From: Alphaproteobacteria bacterium
GTDB lineage: Bacteria; Pseudomonadota; Alphaproteobacteria; SHVV01
Assembly (NCBI GenBank): GCA_016869275.1
Contig: VGEO01000002.1
Location: forward strand, 23,491 to 87,490
Reading direction: 5' to 3'
Length of the DNA stretch: 64,000 nt
The notes beneath the pieces were generated by a model. The model saw only the letters and a list, made by a program, of their open reading frames with translations. It did no database searches and was not told where the DNA came from. A program made the translations under genes and the position numbers. Below are positions 1-8,600 of the stretch, piece after piece. Each line of letters opens with the position of its first letter. The stretch's first letter is position 1.

Positions 1-659
1 GCCAGCGCCAGATCGTCCAGCGTCGCAACACCCGAATCGTCGATACAGGCGCGGACCGCTTCGAGCGTCGCGCGCCCGCCCGACCCGACGAACGCGATCA
101 GCTTCTCGATCTCGCGGCGCGAAACCTGGCGATCGCCGCCCAGCCGCTCGGTCGCGTATGCGATCGCGTCCTCGTCGTAGTCGATCTTGGCGGCGGCGAG
201 CGCCGCGACGATCAGGTCGTGGAGTGTCGCGCGGTCATCGAGATAGCACGGCAGCGCGGCGGCGTTGGCAGCGTTCTCGAATAGACGCCGGAGGCTCGAG
301 CGCGGGCCCAGTTCCTCGGCCTCGACCACGAGGCAGCAATCGCCCGGCGGCGCGTCGAGGAACTCCTCGATCATCTTGCTCATGCGATCGGAGGCGCCGC
401 GTATTCGGATCGCCCGCCGCCCGCCCGTCATCGCGATCGCTCCGGCCTCGTCCCAGAGCGGCCCGGGGCCGTCATCGAGCGAAGCCGGCGCGATCTCGGC
501 GACGCGAAACGGGTCGGCGGCCGAGCCCGCGATCTTGACGACCAGCGCCTGCGCGCGCTCGCGCACCAGCCCGGCGTCGGGCCCGTAGAGCAAGACCGCC
601 CGCACCTCGGCCGGCGGCCGGGCCACAAAACCGTCGATCCGCGCGCCGCTGAGCTTCAT
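1..659 (-). CDS. holA: DNA polymerase III delta subunit (partial, 3' end off window)
   Basis: Clamp-loader delta subunit, which opens the beta sliding clamp during replication. The reading frame is not in the ORF track because it runs off the left edge. From an ATG at 659 it reads MKLSGARIDGFVARPPAEVR, followed by a Rossmann/AAA-like N-terminal part containing VLLYGPDAGLVRERAQAL. The later stretch with LGGDRQVSRREIEKL is typical of HolA. About 219 residues are visible out of a usual 330-350. It lies just after lptE on the same strand with a 12-base gap, in the leuS-lptE-holA order common in alphaproteobacteria. Family assignment rests on motif recognition and context. Confidence 0.88.
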   Translation of the reverse strand, partial: MKLSGARIDGFVARPPAEVRAVLLYGPDAGLVRERAQALVVKIAGSAADPFRVAEIAPASLDDGPGPLWDEAGAIAMTGGRRAIRIRGASDRMSKMIEEFLDAPPGDCCLVVEAEELGPRSSLRRLFENAANAAALPCYLDDRATLHDLIVAALAAAKIDYDEDAIAYATERLGGDRQVSRREIEKLIAFVGSGGRATLEAVRACIDDSGVATLDDLAL

Positions 660-671
660 CGCCTTGACGCC

Positions 672-1187
672 TTAGCTGCCGCTCGCGCCGCGGCGCTGAA
701 AGAAGACGCCGAGGCGGGTGTGGATTTCGGCTCCGACTTCCTTGACCGCGCGGCGTTCGGCATCCTGCTCGGCCGAAAGCGTCCCGAACTCGGATCGCAC
801 GACGTTGTAGGCGGCGATCGCGCGCGCCGCGCCGGTCACGACGACCGAATTGTCGGCGCGATCGCGAAGCGCGTACTGGGCGGCGGCGGTCACGTTCTGA
901 CGGGTCGCGGTCTGGTCGCGCGCGAACGCGAGCGGCTGCTTGATGATGGTGAGCGTCAAGTCGAGCCGATAGCGCGGGCGCTCGGGTTCGCCGGCCGGGG
1001 TCAGGCGATCGCGAAGCTCGTTGTAGAGCAAGAGCTCGGAACGGCCTTTGGGCGCGACCATGTAGATCTCGCCGAGCTCGGCGGCGACGTTCGCGGCATC
1101 CGGCCGTTCGGCGTAGAGCGGCTGGAAGCCGCACGCGGCGAGCCAGCTCGAAACGGCGACGGCGACGGCGGTTCTAGACCACGACAT
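672..1187 (-). CDS. lptE: LPS-assembly lipoprotein LptE
   Basis: Outer-membrane lipoprotein that partners LptD in placing lipopolysaccharide on the cell surface. The 171-residue product has a short hydrophobic signal followed by the lipobox LAAC (Cys19) and then GFQPLYAER, the characteristic start of alphaproteobacterial LptE. The middle contains a YRLDLTLTI strand and a [13 protein letters not shown] segment typical of the family. The start overlaps the end of leuS by 14 bases, so the two are probably translated from one message, with holA next. Length and context both agree. Confidence 0.92.
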   Translation of the reverse strand: MSWSRTAVAVAVSSWLAACGFQPLYAERPDAANVAAELGEIYMVAPKGRSELLLYNELRDRLTPAGEPERPRYRLDLTLTIIKQPLAFARDQTATRQNVTAAAQYALRDRADNSVVVTGAARAIAAYNVVRSEFGTLSAEQDAERRAVKEVGAEIHTRLGVFFQRRGASGS

Positions 1188-3750
1188 TGACGACGCGATT
1201 GGGCACGACGATCACCTTGCGCACGGCCTTGCCGGCGATCGCCTTGACGACGCTATCGTTCGCGAGCGCCGCTGATCGCACCTCGGCCTCGGACAAGTCG
1301 CGCGCGAGTTCGAGCGTCGCGCGAAGCTTGCCCATGACCTGGACCGCGATCGTCACGACATCATCGATCACGAGCGCTGGGTCGTGCTGGGGCCAGGGCG
1401 TCTCGGCGACCAGCGTGCGCCGGCCGAGCCGCTGCCACATTTCCTCGGCGAGATGCGGCATCATCGGGCCGACCAAGAGCGCAACCGCTTCGAGCGCCTC
1501 GCGGTGCGCCCAGGCATCGGCCGCGGTCGCATGGGGCCCGACCGCGGCGCAGAATTCCTGGACCGCGTTCGAGAGCTCATGCACGGCCGCGACGGCGCGA
1601 TTGTAGTGGAAGTCTTCCATGCACTTGGTGACCGCCGCAATCGTCTTGTGCGTCGCCCGCCGCAGCGCCGTTGCCGCCGGATCGAATGCGACCGCCGCCG
1701 CATCGGCTGCCGCCGCGACCGGTGCGCCCGGCTCGTCGACCAGGCGCCACAGCCGGTTGACGTAGCGCCAGACGCCCTGGACGCCGGCATCGGTCCATTC
1801 GAGGTCGCGCTCCGGGGGACTGTCCGAGAGCATGAACCAGCGCGCGGTGTCGGCGCCGTATTTGTCGATGATCGGGTTCGGATCGACCACGTTCTTCTTC
1901 GACTTGCTCATCGATTCGGAACGGCCGATCGTCACCGTCTGCCCGCTCGTCGCGTGCACGGCTTTGCCGGCCGGATCGAACGTCACCTCTTCCGGGTAGA
2001 GCCATTTGCCGTTCGCGTCCTTGTAGGTCTCGTGGCAGACCATGCCCTGCGTCAGCAAGCCGGAAAATGGCTCGGTGAAATCGACGTAGCCGCAGCGTTT
2101 GGCCGCGCGCATGTAAAAGCGCGAATAGAGGAGATGCAGGATCGCGTGCTCGATGCCGCCGATGTACTGGTCGACCGGCAGCCAGTAGCGGATCGCGTCG
2201 GTTTCGAGCGGCTGGGTCGCGCGCGGCGACGCGAAGCGCGCGAAATACCAGGAGGAGTCGACGAACGTATCCATGGTGTCGGTTTCGCGCTCGGCCGGCT
2301 CGCCGCAGCGCGGGCAGGCGACATGCTTCCACGTCGGGTGGCGCGACAACGGATTTCCGGGCACGGTGAAATCGACATCGTCGGGCAAGCGAACCGGGAG
2401 ATCGCGATCGGGAACCGGAACGACGCCGCACGCGCGGCAGTGGATCACCGGGATCGGACAGCCCCAATAGCGCTGTCGCGAAATGCCCCAATCGCGAAGC
2501 CGATAGCTGACCGTGCGCTGGCCGAGCCCGCTGGCTTCGAGACGATCGGCCATTCTTACTTTAGCGGCGGCGACGTCGAGCCCGTCCAGAAACTCGGAGT
2601 TGACGAGCCGGCCGTCGTCCAGGAACGGCTCATCGCCGATCGCAAAGTCCGCCCCTTGCCCCGGCGGCGCCACCACGGTTCTCACCGGGAGCCCGTATTT
2701 CCGCGCGAAGTCCAAGTCTCGTTGGTCGTGCGCCGGACAGCCGAAGATCGCGCCGGTGCCGTACTCCATCAGGATGAAGTTGGCGATATAGACCGGAAGC
2801 TCCCAGCTCGCTCGGCAAGGGTGGCGCACCTTGATCCCGGTATCGAAACCGATCTTCGCCGCCTTTTCGAGCGCGGCTTCGCTGGTGCCGATGCGCTGGC
2901 ATTCGTCGATGAACGCGCGGGCCTGCGAATTAGCGCGCGCGATCTCCTGGGCGAGCGGGTGCTGCGGCGAGATCGCACAGAACGAGGCGCCGAACAGGGT
3001 GTCGTGGCGAGTAGTAAAGACGGTGAGCGCACCGGGGCGATCGGTGAACGCGAAATCGACTTTCATCCCTTCCGAGCGGCCGATCCAGTTGCTCTGCATC
3101 AGGCGCACGCGCTCGGGCCAGCGCTCGAGCCCGTCCAGCGCCGCCAACAGGTCGTCGGAGAATTCGGTGATGCGGAAAAACCACTGGGTCAGCTTCTTCT
3201 GTTCGACCAAGGCGCCCGAGCGCCAGCCGCGCCCGTCGATCACCTGCTCGTTCGCGAGCACGCTGTTCTCGACCGGATCCCAATTGACCAGCGATTCGCG
3301 GCGATAGGCGAGTGCGGCGTCGAGGAAGGCCAGGAACATGCGCTGCTGCTGGTGGTAGTACTCGACGTCGCAGGTCGCGAGCTCGCGCCGCCAGTCGTAG
3401 GAAAGCCCCATCGCCAGCAGCTCTTTTTTCATCGCCGCGATGTTGTCGCGGGTCCATGTCGTCGGATGGATGCCGCGCTCGATCGCCGCGTTCTCGGCCG
3501 GCAACCCGAACGCATCCCAGCCCATTGGATGCAAGACGTTGAAGCCTCGCGCCTTCTTGTAGCGGGTCAGCACATCGCCGAGGGTGTAGTTGCGGACGTG
3601 GCCCATGTGGATGCGGCCCGAGGGATAGGGGAACATCTCGAGCACGTAGTATTTGGGCTTGGCCGTATCGACTTCGGCCGCGAACACGCCGCGCTCGGCC
3701 CAAGTCGCTTGCCATTTGGCTTCGGTCGTCTTGGCGTTGTAGCGCGCCAT
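1174..3750 (-). CDS. leuS: leucyl-tRNA synthetase
   Basis: Cytoplasmic class I aminoacyl-tRNA synthetase that charges tRNA-Leu. The 858-residue length is normal for the bacterial enzyme. The class I signature HMGH is at residues 48-51 within [15 protein letters not shown]. The second signature appears as [12 protein letters not shown] near residue 611. A long editing domain lies between them, and an anticodon-binding helical domain follows. The ATG start ([13 protein letters not shown]) matches the usual family N-terminus. It is the promoter-proximal gene of the leuS-lptE-holA group. Confidence 0.97.
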   Translation of the reverse strand: MARYNAKTTEAKWQATWAERGVFAAEVDTAKPKYYVLEMFPYPSGRIHMGHVRNYTLGDVLTRYKKARGFNVLHPMGWDAFGLPAENAAIERGIHPTTWTRDNIAAMKKELLAMGLSYDWRRELATCDVEYYHQQQRMFLAFLDAALAYRRESLVNWDPVENSVLANEQVIDGRGWRSGALVEQKKLTQWFFRITEFSDDLLAALDGLERWPERVRLMQSNWIGRSEGMKVDFAFTDRPGALTVFTTRHDTLFGASFCAISPQHPLAQEIARANSQARAFIDECQRIGTSEAALEKAAKIGFDTGIKVRHPCRASWELPVYIANFILMEYGTGAIFGCPAHDQRDLDFARKYGLPVRTVVAPPGQGADFAIGDEPFLDDGRLVNSEFLDGLDVAAAKVRMADRLEASGLGQRTVSYRLRDWGISRQRYWGCPIPVIHCRACGVVPVPDRDLPVRLPDDVDFTVPGNPLSRHPTWKHVACPRCGEPAERETDTMDTFVDSSWYFARFASPRATQPLETDAIRYWLPVDQYIGGIEHAILHLLYSRFYMRAAKRCGYVDFTEPFSGLLTQGMVCHETYKDANGKWLYPEEVTFDPAGKAVHATSGQTVTIGRSESMSKSKKNVVDPNPIIDKYGADTARWFMLSDSPPERDLEWTDAGVQGVWRYVNRLWRLVDEPGAPVAAAADAAAVAFDPAATALRRATHKTIAAVTKCMEDFHYNRAVAAVHELSNAVQEFCAAVGPHATAADAWAHREALEAVALLVGPMMPHLAEEMWQRLGRRTLVAETPWPQHDPALVIDDVVTIAVQVMGKLRATLELARDLSEAEVRSAALANDSVVKAIAGKAVRKVIVVPNRVVNVVV

Positions 3751-3887
3751 CGAATCGGGAACTCCCCTGCTTCGGCGGGCGCGCGTCGACGCAAGCCCGG
3801 CTCGCGCGCGAACCTATCGCGCCGCTCGGCGAGCGTCAAAAACGGCAGCAGAAATACGGGCGTTCAGTCCGAGGGCAGCGTCCCCGA

Positions 3888-4430
3888 TTAGCCCGAGGGC
3901 AGCATCCCGATGCGGAGTTCGCGGGCGCGGGCAAGGATCGCGTTCTCGAGATCGACCGCGGTCGATTCGCGGATCGCGGCGTCTTCCCACTGGCTGCCGC
4001 CGGCGCGAACCTGGCGAAAGACGCTGACCTTGATCGCATCGGCCCTGAGCCGCCGGTCGGTAATGTAAACGGTCGCTTTGAAGCGCTCGTTCGGCGTCTC
4101 CGGCGGGGTGAACCAATCGGTAATGATGACGCCGCCGAACGGGTCGGCCGACGTCAGCGGCATGAAGGCGATGGTATCGAGCGAGGCGCGCCAGAGGAAA
4201 CTGTTGACGCCGATGCCGGCACCGCCGCGCGCGGCGTCTTCGTCCTTCTTGCCGCCGAGCATCGTGAGCCCGCTCGGACCGAAAATGTTACCGCCTTCGG
4301 TAAGCGTCCGGCCGGCCCCAGACTTTGGCCCGCGCGTGTCGGGGTAAACCGCTTCGACCGGAACCGCATTGCAGCCCGCGACCAGGGCCGCAACCGCACC
4401 CGCAAGCAGTATCCGCCCGCAACCCATCAT
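3888..4430 (-). CDS. DUF3576 family lipoprotein
   Basis: 180-residue predicted lipoprotein of unknown function. A short hydrophobic leader ends in the lipobox VAGC (Cys20). The mature part contains NSFLWRASLDTIAFMPLTSADPFGG and a region about WFTPPETPNERFKATVYI, which I recognise as the DUF3576 family found next to leuS in many alphaproteobacteria. It is probably envelope-anchored, and its position suggests a link to outer-membrane biogenesis, but that is inference. The last codons are nearly repeated just beyond the stop: IGMLPSG stop, then SGTLPSD stop. This is a small local duplication. Confidence 0.85.
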   Translation of the reverse strand: MMGCGRILLAGAVAALVAGCNAVPVEAVYPDTRGPKSGAGRTLTEGGNIFGPSGLTMLGGKKDEDAARGGAGIGVNSFLWRASLDTIAFMPLTSADPFGGVIITDWFTPPETPNERFKATVYITDRRLRADAIKVSVFRQVRAGGSQWEDAAIRESTAVDLENAILARARELRIGMLPSG

Positions 4431-4845
4431 TGATCGTACCCAAAAAACGAGCGCGCCACCCTCAGCGGACGCAGGGGACGATCCTAATCCAGGGCTCGTT
4501 CAGAATCCAGATCGGCGGCGGCCAAGGGCCCACCCTCTTTAGTCACAACAATAGAAGGTATCTCTAGGCATAAAAATTACCACTAATAGAAAATCTTTTA
4601 CCCAATCGCTAACCCGGAAGACGCTATCGCGAAAGGTCGGAGTACGCGAAACCGCTGTTGCAGATGCGCTCAAGCGTCGTGGCGCAAATGCCACATCGGG
4701 CGACTATTCTCGGCGATTCCGTGGCCTAAGCTTGACGGTCACGGTGGCCAGCGGGTCTAATGCTGGCCGTGTCGTCAGGGAGACGGCCCGCCCGGCGACT
4801 CGGGTGCGTGCTGCGTTGCAACATGGCAAGAGAGAGAGGACTGTG
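4431..4845. other. intergenic region upstream of porin
   Basis: 415 bases between the divergent DUF3576 lipoprotein and porin genes with no convincing coding frame. The stretch around 4540-4610 is unusually AT-rich for this contig (for example CATAAAAATTACCACTAATA) and is the likely location of the porin promoter and its upstream regulatory sites. I could not fix a -10/-35 pair with confidence. A purine-rich ribosome-binding site lies at 4831-4840. Confidence 0.5.
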
Positions 4846-6105
4846 ATGAAGAAACTGTTATACGGGACGACGGCGCTCGTGGCAGCGAGCGTGCTGTCGA
4901 GCGGCGCTTACGCTGCCGACCCGATCAAGTTGTCGGTGGGCGGTTACTTCGGTGGTGCGTTTGCTTACCAGGACCAAGACGACGGTGTGGTTGCCGGCGT
5001 GAATCAGCCGGCCGCCAACACGCGGAGCCACGGCGTCGTCCGCGAGGCGGAAATAATCTTTTCGGGCGTGACCACGCTCGACAACGGCATCAAGGTCGGT
5101 GTCAACGTCCAGCTCGAGGCGCAAAGCTCCGCCGACGTCATCGACGAAAGCTACATCTGGTTCGAGGGTAGTTGGGGCAAAATCCAACTCGGTGCGGAAG
5201 ACGACGCCGCTCACCTCCTGAACGGCGGTGCCACCAAGGCGACCAACTTCTTCTTCGGCGTCAACTCGCCGGTGTTCTCGATGGTCGAGTGCGGCACCAA
5301 CAACGTGAGCCTGGGCGCGGCTCCGACCATGGCTTCGGGCCGTCCCGATTTGGGCGGCACCGCGGGCTTCGGTTGCTACATGGGCGCCTACTCGCCACTG
5401 CTCACCTCGGATCGGGAAAAGATCACCTACATATCGCCGAAGATCGGTGGCTTCCAGTTCGGTATTTCTTACACGCCGAACAACCACGAAGAGCCGAACG
5501 TCGGCGATGCTGGCGGCACGTACGCAGCTGCCCGGGGCGATGTCACGACTGGCGCGCAGGGCGAGGTTATCTCGATCGGCGCCAACTGGTCGGGCAAACT
5601 CGGCGCTCTCGATGTCCGCGCCAGCGCGGGCTATCAGAAGGGCGACCTCGAAGCCAACAACACCGCGACCGCGGTCGCGGCCCTCGACGTGGCTGGCGGC
5701 ACCGGGTTGAACGTGTTCGAGGACCGCGACACTTGGATCTTGGCCGGCGCGGCGACCTTCCAGGCGTTCACGTTCGGCATGACCTACTACCACGACGACT
5801 ACGGTCTCCAAAAGAACGGCGATCGCCGCGACTGGACCGCCGGTCTCACCTACAAGACCGGTCCGTGGCAGTTCGGCGTCGAGTACGGCAACACCAAGAT
5901 CGAACGCGGTGGCGCCGCGACGACGGGCGACGACGAAGCCGAAGCCTTTGCGTTGGGCGCGAGCTACTCGCTCGGCGCCGGCGTCAGCCTCCAGGCCGAG
6001 TTGCAGTTCTGGAGCATCGACTCCGGCGCGGCTACCCAGGCCCTCCGGACGGCGGCGGAGAACGACGCGACCGTGTTCATTATCGGCACGACGATTTTCT
6101 TCTAA
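4846..6105 (+). CDS. outer-membrane porin
   Basis: Trimeric-type general porin expected to form a 16-stranded beta-barrel. I place the start at ATG 4846 rather than the track's 4732, because MKKLLYGTTALVAASVLSSG is a perfect Sec signal peptide ending at AYA-AD and is preceded five bases upstream by AGAGAGAGGA. That gives 419 residues. The mature protein is rich in alternating aromatic/polar strands (KLSVGGYFGGAFAYQ, GKIQLGAEDDAAHLL, KIGGFQFGISYTPN) and ends in the aromatic C-terminus IIGTTIFF that the BAM machinery recognises. It stands alone with its own terminator, consistent with high-level expression. Confidence 0.93.
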   Translation: MKKLLYGTTALVAASVLSSGAYAADPIKLSVGGYFGGAFAYQDQDDGVVAGVNQPAANTRSHGVVREAEIIFSGVTTLDNGIKVGVNVQLEAQSSADVIDESYIWFEGSWGKIQLGAEDDAAHLLNGGATKATNFFFGVNSPVFSMVECGTNNVSLGAAPTMASGRPDLGGTAGFGCYMGAYSPLLTSDREKITYISPKIGGFQFGISYTPNNHEEPNVGDAGGTYAAARGDVTTGAQGEVISIGANWSGKLGALDVRASAGYQKGDLEANNTATAVAALDVAGGTGLNVFEDRDTWILAGAATFQAFTFGMTYYHDDYGLQKNGDRRDWTAGLTYKTGPWQFGVEYGNTKIERGGAATTGDDEAEAFALGASYSLGAGVSLQAELQFWSIDSGAATQALRTAAENDATVFIIGTTIFF

Positions 6106-6133
6106 TCGCTTAAAGCGATAAGGGAAGAAGGGC

Positions 6134-6166
6134 GGGGCGGACTTCGGTCCGCTCCGTTCGTTTTTT
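6134..6166 (+). terminator. Rho-independent terminator of porin
   Basis: A GC-rich stem around GCGGAC-TTCG-GTCCGC with a stable UUCG tetraloop is extended by outer G-C/G-U pairs and followed six to ten bases later by TTTTTT. It sits 29 bases after the porin stop codon. Confidence 0.85.
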
Positions 6167-6191
6167 GGGCCGCCCTTGTCTGAACGCCCCC

Positions 6192-6857
6192 TTAGTCGGC
6201 GGTCTCGAGCCGGCCGGCAAAGCGCGGCTGGCTGACCCGTTCGGCGTAGTCTTCGAACATCAGGTTGAAGCTCACCGAGAGGTTTAAGCTCACCGAGAAC
6301 CGCTACTCCTGCGCGCGCTTGATGTCGACCGAATGCGCGAGCCACGCCGGAAACAACACCATGCGTCCGACCTTGGCGTTGATGTTGAAGCTCGCGGCGT
6401 GTTTGGTCGAAAGCTTGGTCGTGCGCGGCGCCATGACGTGGGCCTGCGGCCGCGGATCGTGGAAATCGATGGTGTCGCCGCCGACCGACGCCTTGACGTA
6501 ATCGACGCCGCTCGGGAAGTTATCGGGATGGGTATGCTCGTGATGGCAGGCGCCGGGCGGGCTGACATTGGCCCAACACCCGGTCACGACCATCGCATTC
6601 CACTCGTAGTCGAGGAACCGAACCGCACCCTTGGCGGCGTCGAGGGCGAAGCGGCCGAGCGGCGCGAACTCGGGAAGCTTGTGAAGCTGGGTGTCGGTCT
6701 ACCACGAATGGCCGACGGTCAGACCTGGCGCTGCCGCCACCATGGTGTCGATCCGGCGCGCGATCCCGTCGTTCAAGGGTTCATAGTCCGCGCGCTTCAA
6801 GTCGTATACCCATACGAACGACGGAAAAAAACTTAATGTCCTCGCCTTTTCGAACAT
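6192..6857 (-). pseudogene. 2OG-Fe(II) oxygenase, broken by two amber codons
   Basis: A continuous frame of 221 codons from ATG 6857 to the stop at 6192 that contains two in-frame TAG codons, at 6699-6701 and 6303-6305. The translation has features of the putative 2OG-Fe(II) oxygenase family (TIGR02466-like): WVYDLKRADYEPLN near the N-terminus, NVSPPGACHHEHTHPD carrying the likely iron ligands, FPAWLAHSV carrying the distal His, and SVSFNLMFEDY near the end. Both stops would be Gln if CAG had changed to TAG. There is no frameshift, but an 18-bp tandem duplication lies just after the second stop. The three track ORFs here are pieces of this one gene. The break looks recent. Confidence 0.75.
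6263..6298. repeat. 18-bp imperfect tandem duplication
   Basis: GGTTGAAGCTCACCGAGA (6263-6280) is followed directly by GGTTTAAGCTCACCGAGA (6281-6298), differing at one position. On the coding strand this repeats the codons for the SVSFNL motif of the oxygenase pseudogene and adds six residues. Confidence 0.9.
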
Positions 6858-6963
6858 CGCTCTGCTACCTGAGGAACCGCGGTCGCTGCCATTCTAGAAC
6901 GTCGCGTCTGCGATGGGGTCTGCGACGTTGGCTGGGCGGCGCGGCTGCCCGGAGCGTGTCCTG

Positions 6964-7791
6964 ATGGGCGGTCTGGTCTGGCTCGCATCCTACCCGAAGT
7001 CCGGGAACACCTGGCTCCGCGCGTTCCTCCATAACCTCATCAAGAACGCCGACGCCCCGGTCGACATCAACGACATGATGCAGTTTTCGGTAGGCGACTC
7101 GCAGCGCGAGTGGTTTGCCGAAGCCGCCGGGCGCCCGGTTGAGGAATTGAGCGAAGACGCGATCGCCAAGCTCAGGCCGGCCGTGCATCGCCGCTTCACC
7201 GAGCTCTCCAAGAATTCGGTGTTCGTCAAGACGCACAACATGCTCGGCGTCGACCGCGGCGTCCCGCTGATCACGATGGCGGTGACCTCGGGTGCGATCT
7301 ATGTCGTTCGCAACCCCTTGGACCTCGTCCTGTCGCTCGCGCCGCACTTCGGTCTCACCATCGACGGTGCGATCGCGCTGATGGCGATGGCGGACGGCGG
7401 TTCTCGCCCCGACCCCGGCAACGTTTCGCAACGCTTCGGCTCGTGGTCTGCCAATGTCAAGAGCTGGACCCGCCGGGCGACGCCGCAGCTTCACGTTGTC
7501 CGCTACGAGGACATGCACGACCGCCCGACCGAGACCTTTGGCGGAGTCATGCGGTTTTTGGGCCTCGACCATCCGGCCGAACGGCTCGAGCGGGTGATCC
7601 GGTTCTCGTCCTTCAAGGAGCTGCGCGCGCAAGAAGACGCGCATGGATTTCGCGAGAAAAGCCTCCACGCCGAGCGCTTTTTTCGCTCCGGCAAGAAAGA
7701 CCAATGGCGCGGCCGGTTGAATGCGGCCCAGGTCGCCGCGATCGTCGGGCGCCACCGCGAGCAGATGGCGCGCTTCGGCTACCTGCCCTAG
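6964..7791 (+). CDS. sulfotransferase family protein
   Basis: Predicted PAPS-dependent sulfotransferase that would move a sulfate group to a carbohydrate or other acceptor. Using ATG 6964 the protein has 275 residues and begins MGGLVWLASYPKSGNTWLRA. It therefore carries the 5'-phosphosulfate-binding motif YPKSGNTW at residues 10-17. The 3'-phosphate-binding region is visible as YVVRNPLDLVLSLA. A later KEKSLHAERFF-like segment and the FRSGKKDQWRGRLN C-terminal signature also match the family. The upstream in-frame start at 6913 adds 17 residues unlike the family. The neighbouring genes transfer sugars, so a sulfated glycan is a reasonable guess. Confidence 0.85.
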   Translation: MGGLVWLASYPKSGNTWLRAFLHNLIKNADAPVDINDMMQFSVGDSQREWFAEAAGRPVEELSEDAIAKLRPAVHRRFTELSKNSVFVKTHNMLGVDRGVPLITMAVTSGAIYVVRNPLDLVLSLAPHFGLTIDGAIALMAMADGGSRPDPGNVSQRFGSWSANVKSWTRRATPQLHVVRYEDMHDRPTETFGGVMRFLGLDHPAERLERVIRFSSFKELRAQEDAHGFREKSLHAERFFRSGKKDQWRGRLNAAQVAAIVGRHREQMARFGYLP

Positions 7792-7807
7792 TGTTCGCAC
7801 ATCTTTA

Positions 7808-7832
7808 CCCTCCCCCTCTGCGAGGGGGAGGG
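7808..7832. terminator. perfect 11-bp hairpin between convergent genes (REP-like)
   Basis: CCCTCCCCCTC-TGC-GAGGGGGAGGG forms a perfect 11-bp stem with a 3-base loop between the convergent sulfotransferase and glycosyltransferase genes. It has no strong T-run. Similar CCCTCCCC/GGGGAGGG elements occur near 50220-50300 and 61890-61995, so this may be a dispersed REP-like repeat that also helps end transcription. Confidence 0.6.
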
Positions 7833-7841
7833 GACTCCTGG

Positions 7842-8561
7842 TCAGCGCGCCGCCGCCGCGCGCATCGCGTCGCGCTCGGCAAGCCAGCGATCGGCGTAGG
7901 CGACCCCGGCCCATTTCTCGAACCATGGGCCGCCGCGAGTGTAGTGAATGACCTTGGGCGCGATCGCCGGGTTCGAGTGGCCTTCGAGCCAGTTCCAGGC
8001 TTCGGGCAGCGCGCCGATCTCCGCGTCCGCCAGCCAGCAAAAACGATGGAGGTCGAGACCACGCCAGCGATTGACCGTCGCCATCGTCACCGCGGCATTG
8101 GCCGGGTGGCGCCGGTTCCACAACATCAGGCTCGACCAATTCTTGCGCTGGTATTTGGTCTGGATGCGGTCGTCCATCTTGCGCTCCTCGGGCGGCCGAT
8201 GGTCGTGCTTTACCACCATCACCGCGAAGCGCGGATCGGCGAGCGCCAGGAGCTCATCGATATCGGCTTGCCACAGGAAGTCGCAATCGAAATAGAGGGC
8301 CCAGTCGCTTCGCCCGAGGTGCGGTACCAGAAATCGGGTCAGGCTGAATTCGGTACTCATCGGCGCGTCGGAGATGACGTCCCAGAGGTGCCCGTTGCGT
8401 TCGGCAGTGGGACGCGTGTAGTGCCTGGCGGCGCGCAGCTCGTCCAGTTTGAGCGGGTGGATGGCGAGATCGGTTCGGCCGGTGCGCCGCCGTAGCGAGT
8501 GGACACAGACGTCATAGGCGATCGGCTCGCGCCGGTCCCACCCGATGAACACATCGACCAT
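7842..8561 (-). CDS. glycosyltransferase (GT8-like fold)
   Basis: 239-residue predicted nucleotide-sugar transferase. It begins MVDVFIGWDRREPIAYDVCVHSL, typical of small bacterial glycosyltransferases with a GT-A fold. The metal-binding DxD-type motif appears as YFDCDFLW near residue 93. The C-terminal part NPAIAPKVIHYTRGGPW resembles the HYxGGPW closing motif of the GT8-related group. Acceptor and donor cannot be deduced. It is followed on the same strand by no close gene and is convergent with the sulfotransferase. Confidence 0.78.
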   Translation of the reverse strand: MVDVFIGWDRREPIAYDVCVHSLRRRTGRTDLAIHPLKLDELRAARHYTRPTAERNGHLWDVISDAPMSTEFSLTRFLVPHLGRSDWALYFDCDFLWQADIDELLALADPRFAVMVVKHDHRPPEERKMDDRIQTKYQRKNWSSLMLWNRRHPANAAVTMATVNRWRGLDLHRFCWLADAEIGALPEAWNWLEGHSNPAIAPKVIHYTRGGPWFEKWAGVAYADRWLAERDAMRAAAAR

Positions 8562-8600
8562 GGCTGCGTCTAATACGTGGGCGCGTCGGCCGGTGCAACG

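Noticed and set aside
1384-3891. 835-residue plus-strand ORF opposite leuS
   Set aside because: It lies entirely antisense to leuS, has no recognisable motif and reflects GC-rich codon bias producing long antisense frames.
6192-6857. Genome-wide amber recoding
   Set aside because: Many intact genes in the window end in TAG at their expected lengths (for example the sulfotransferase and the nitroreductase), so TAG is an ordinary stop here.
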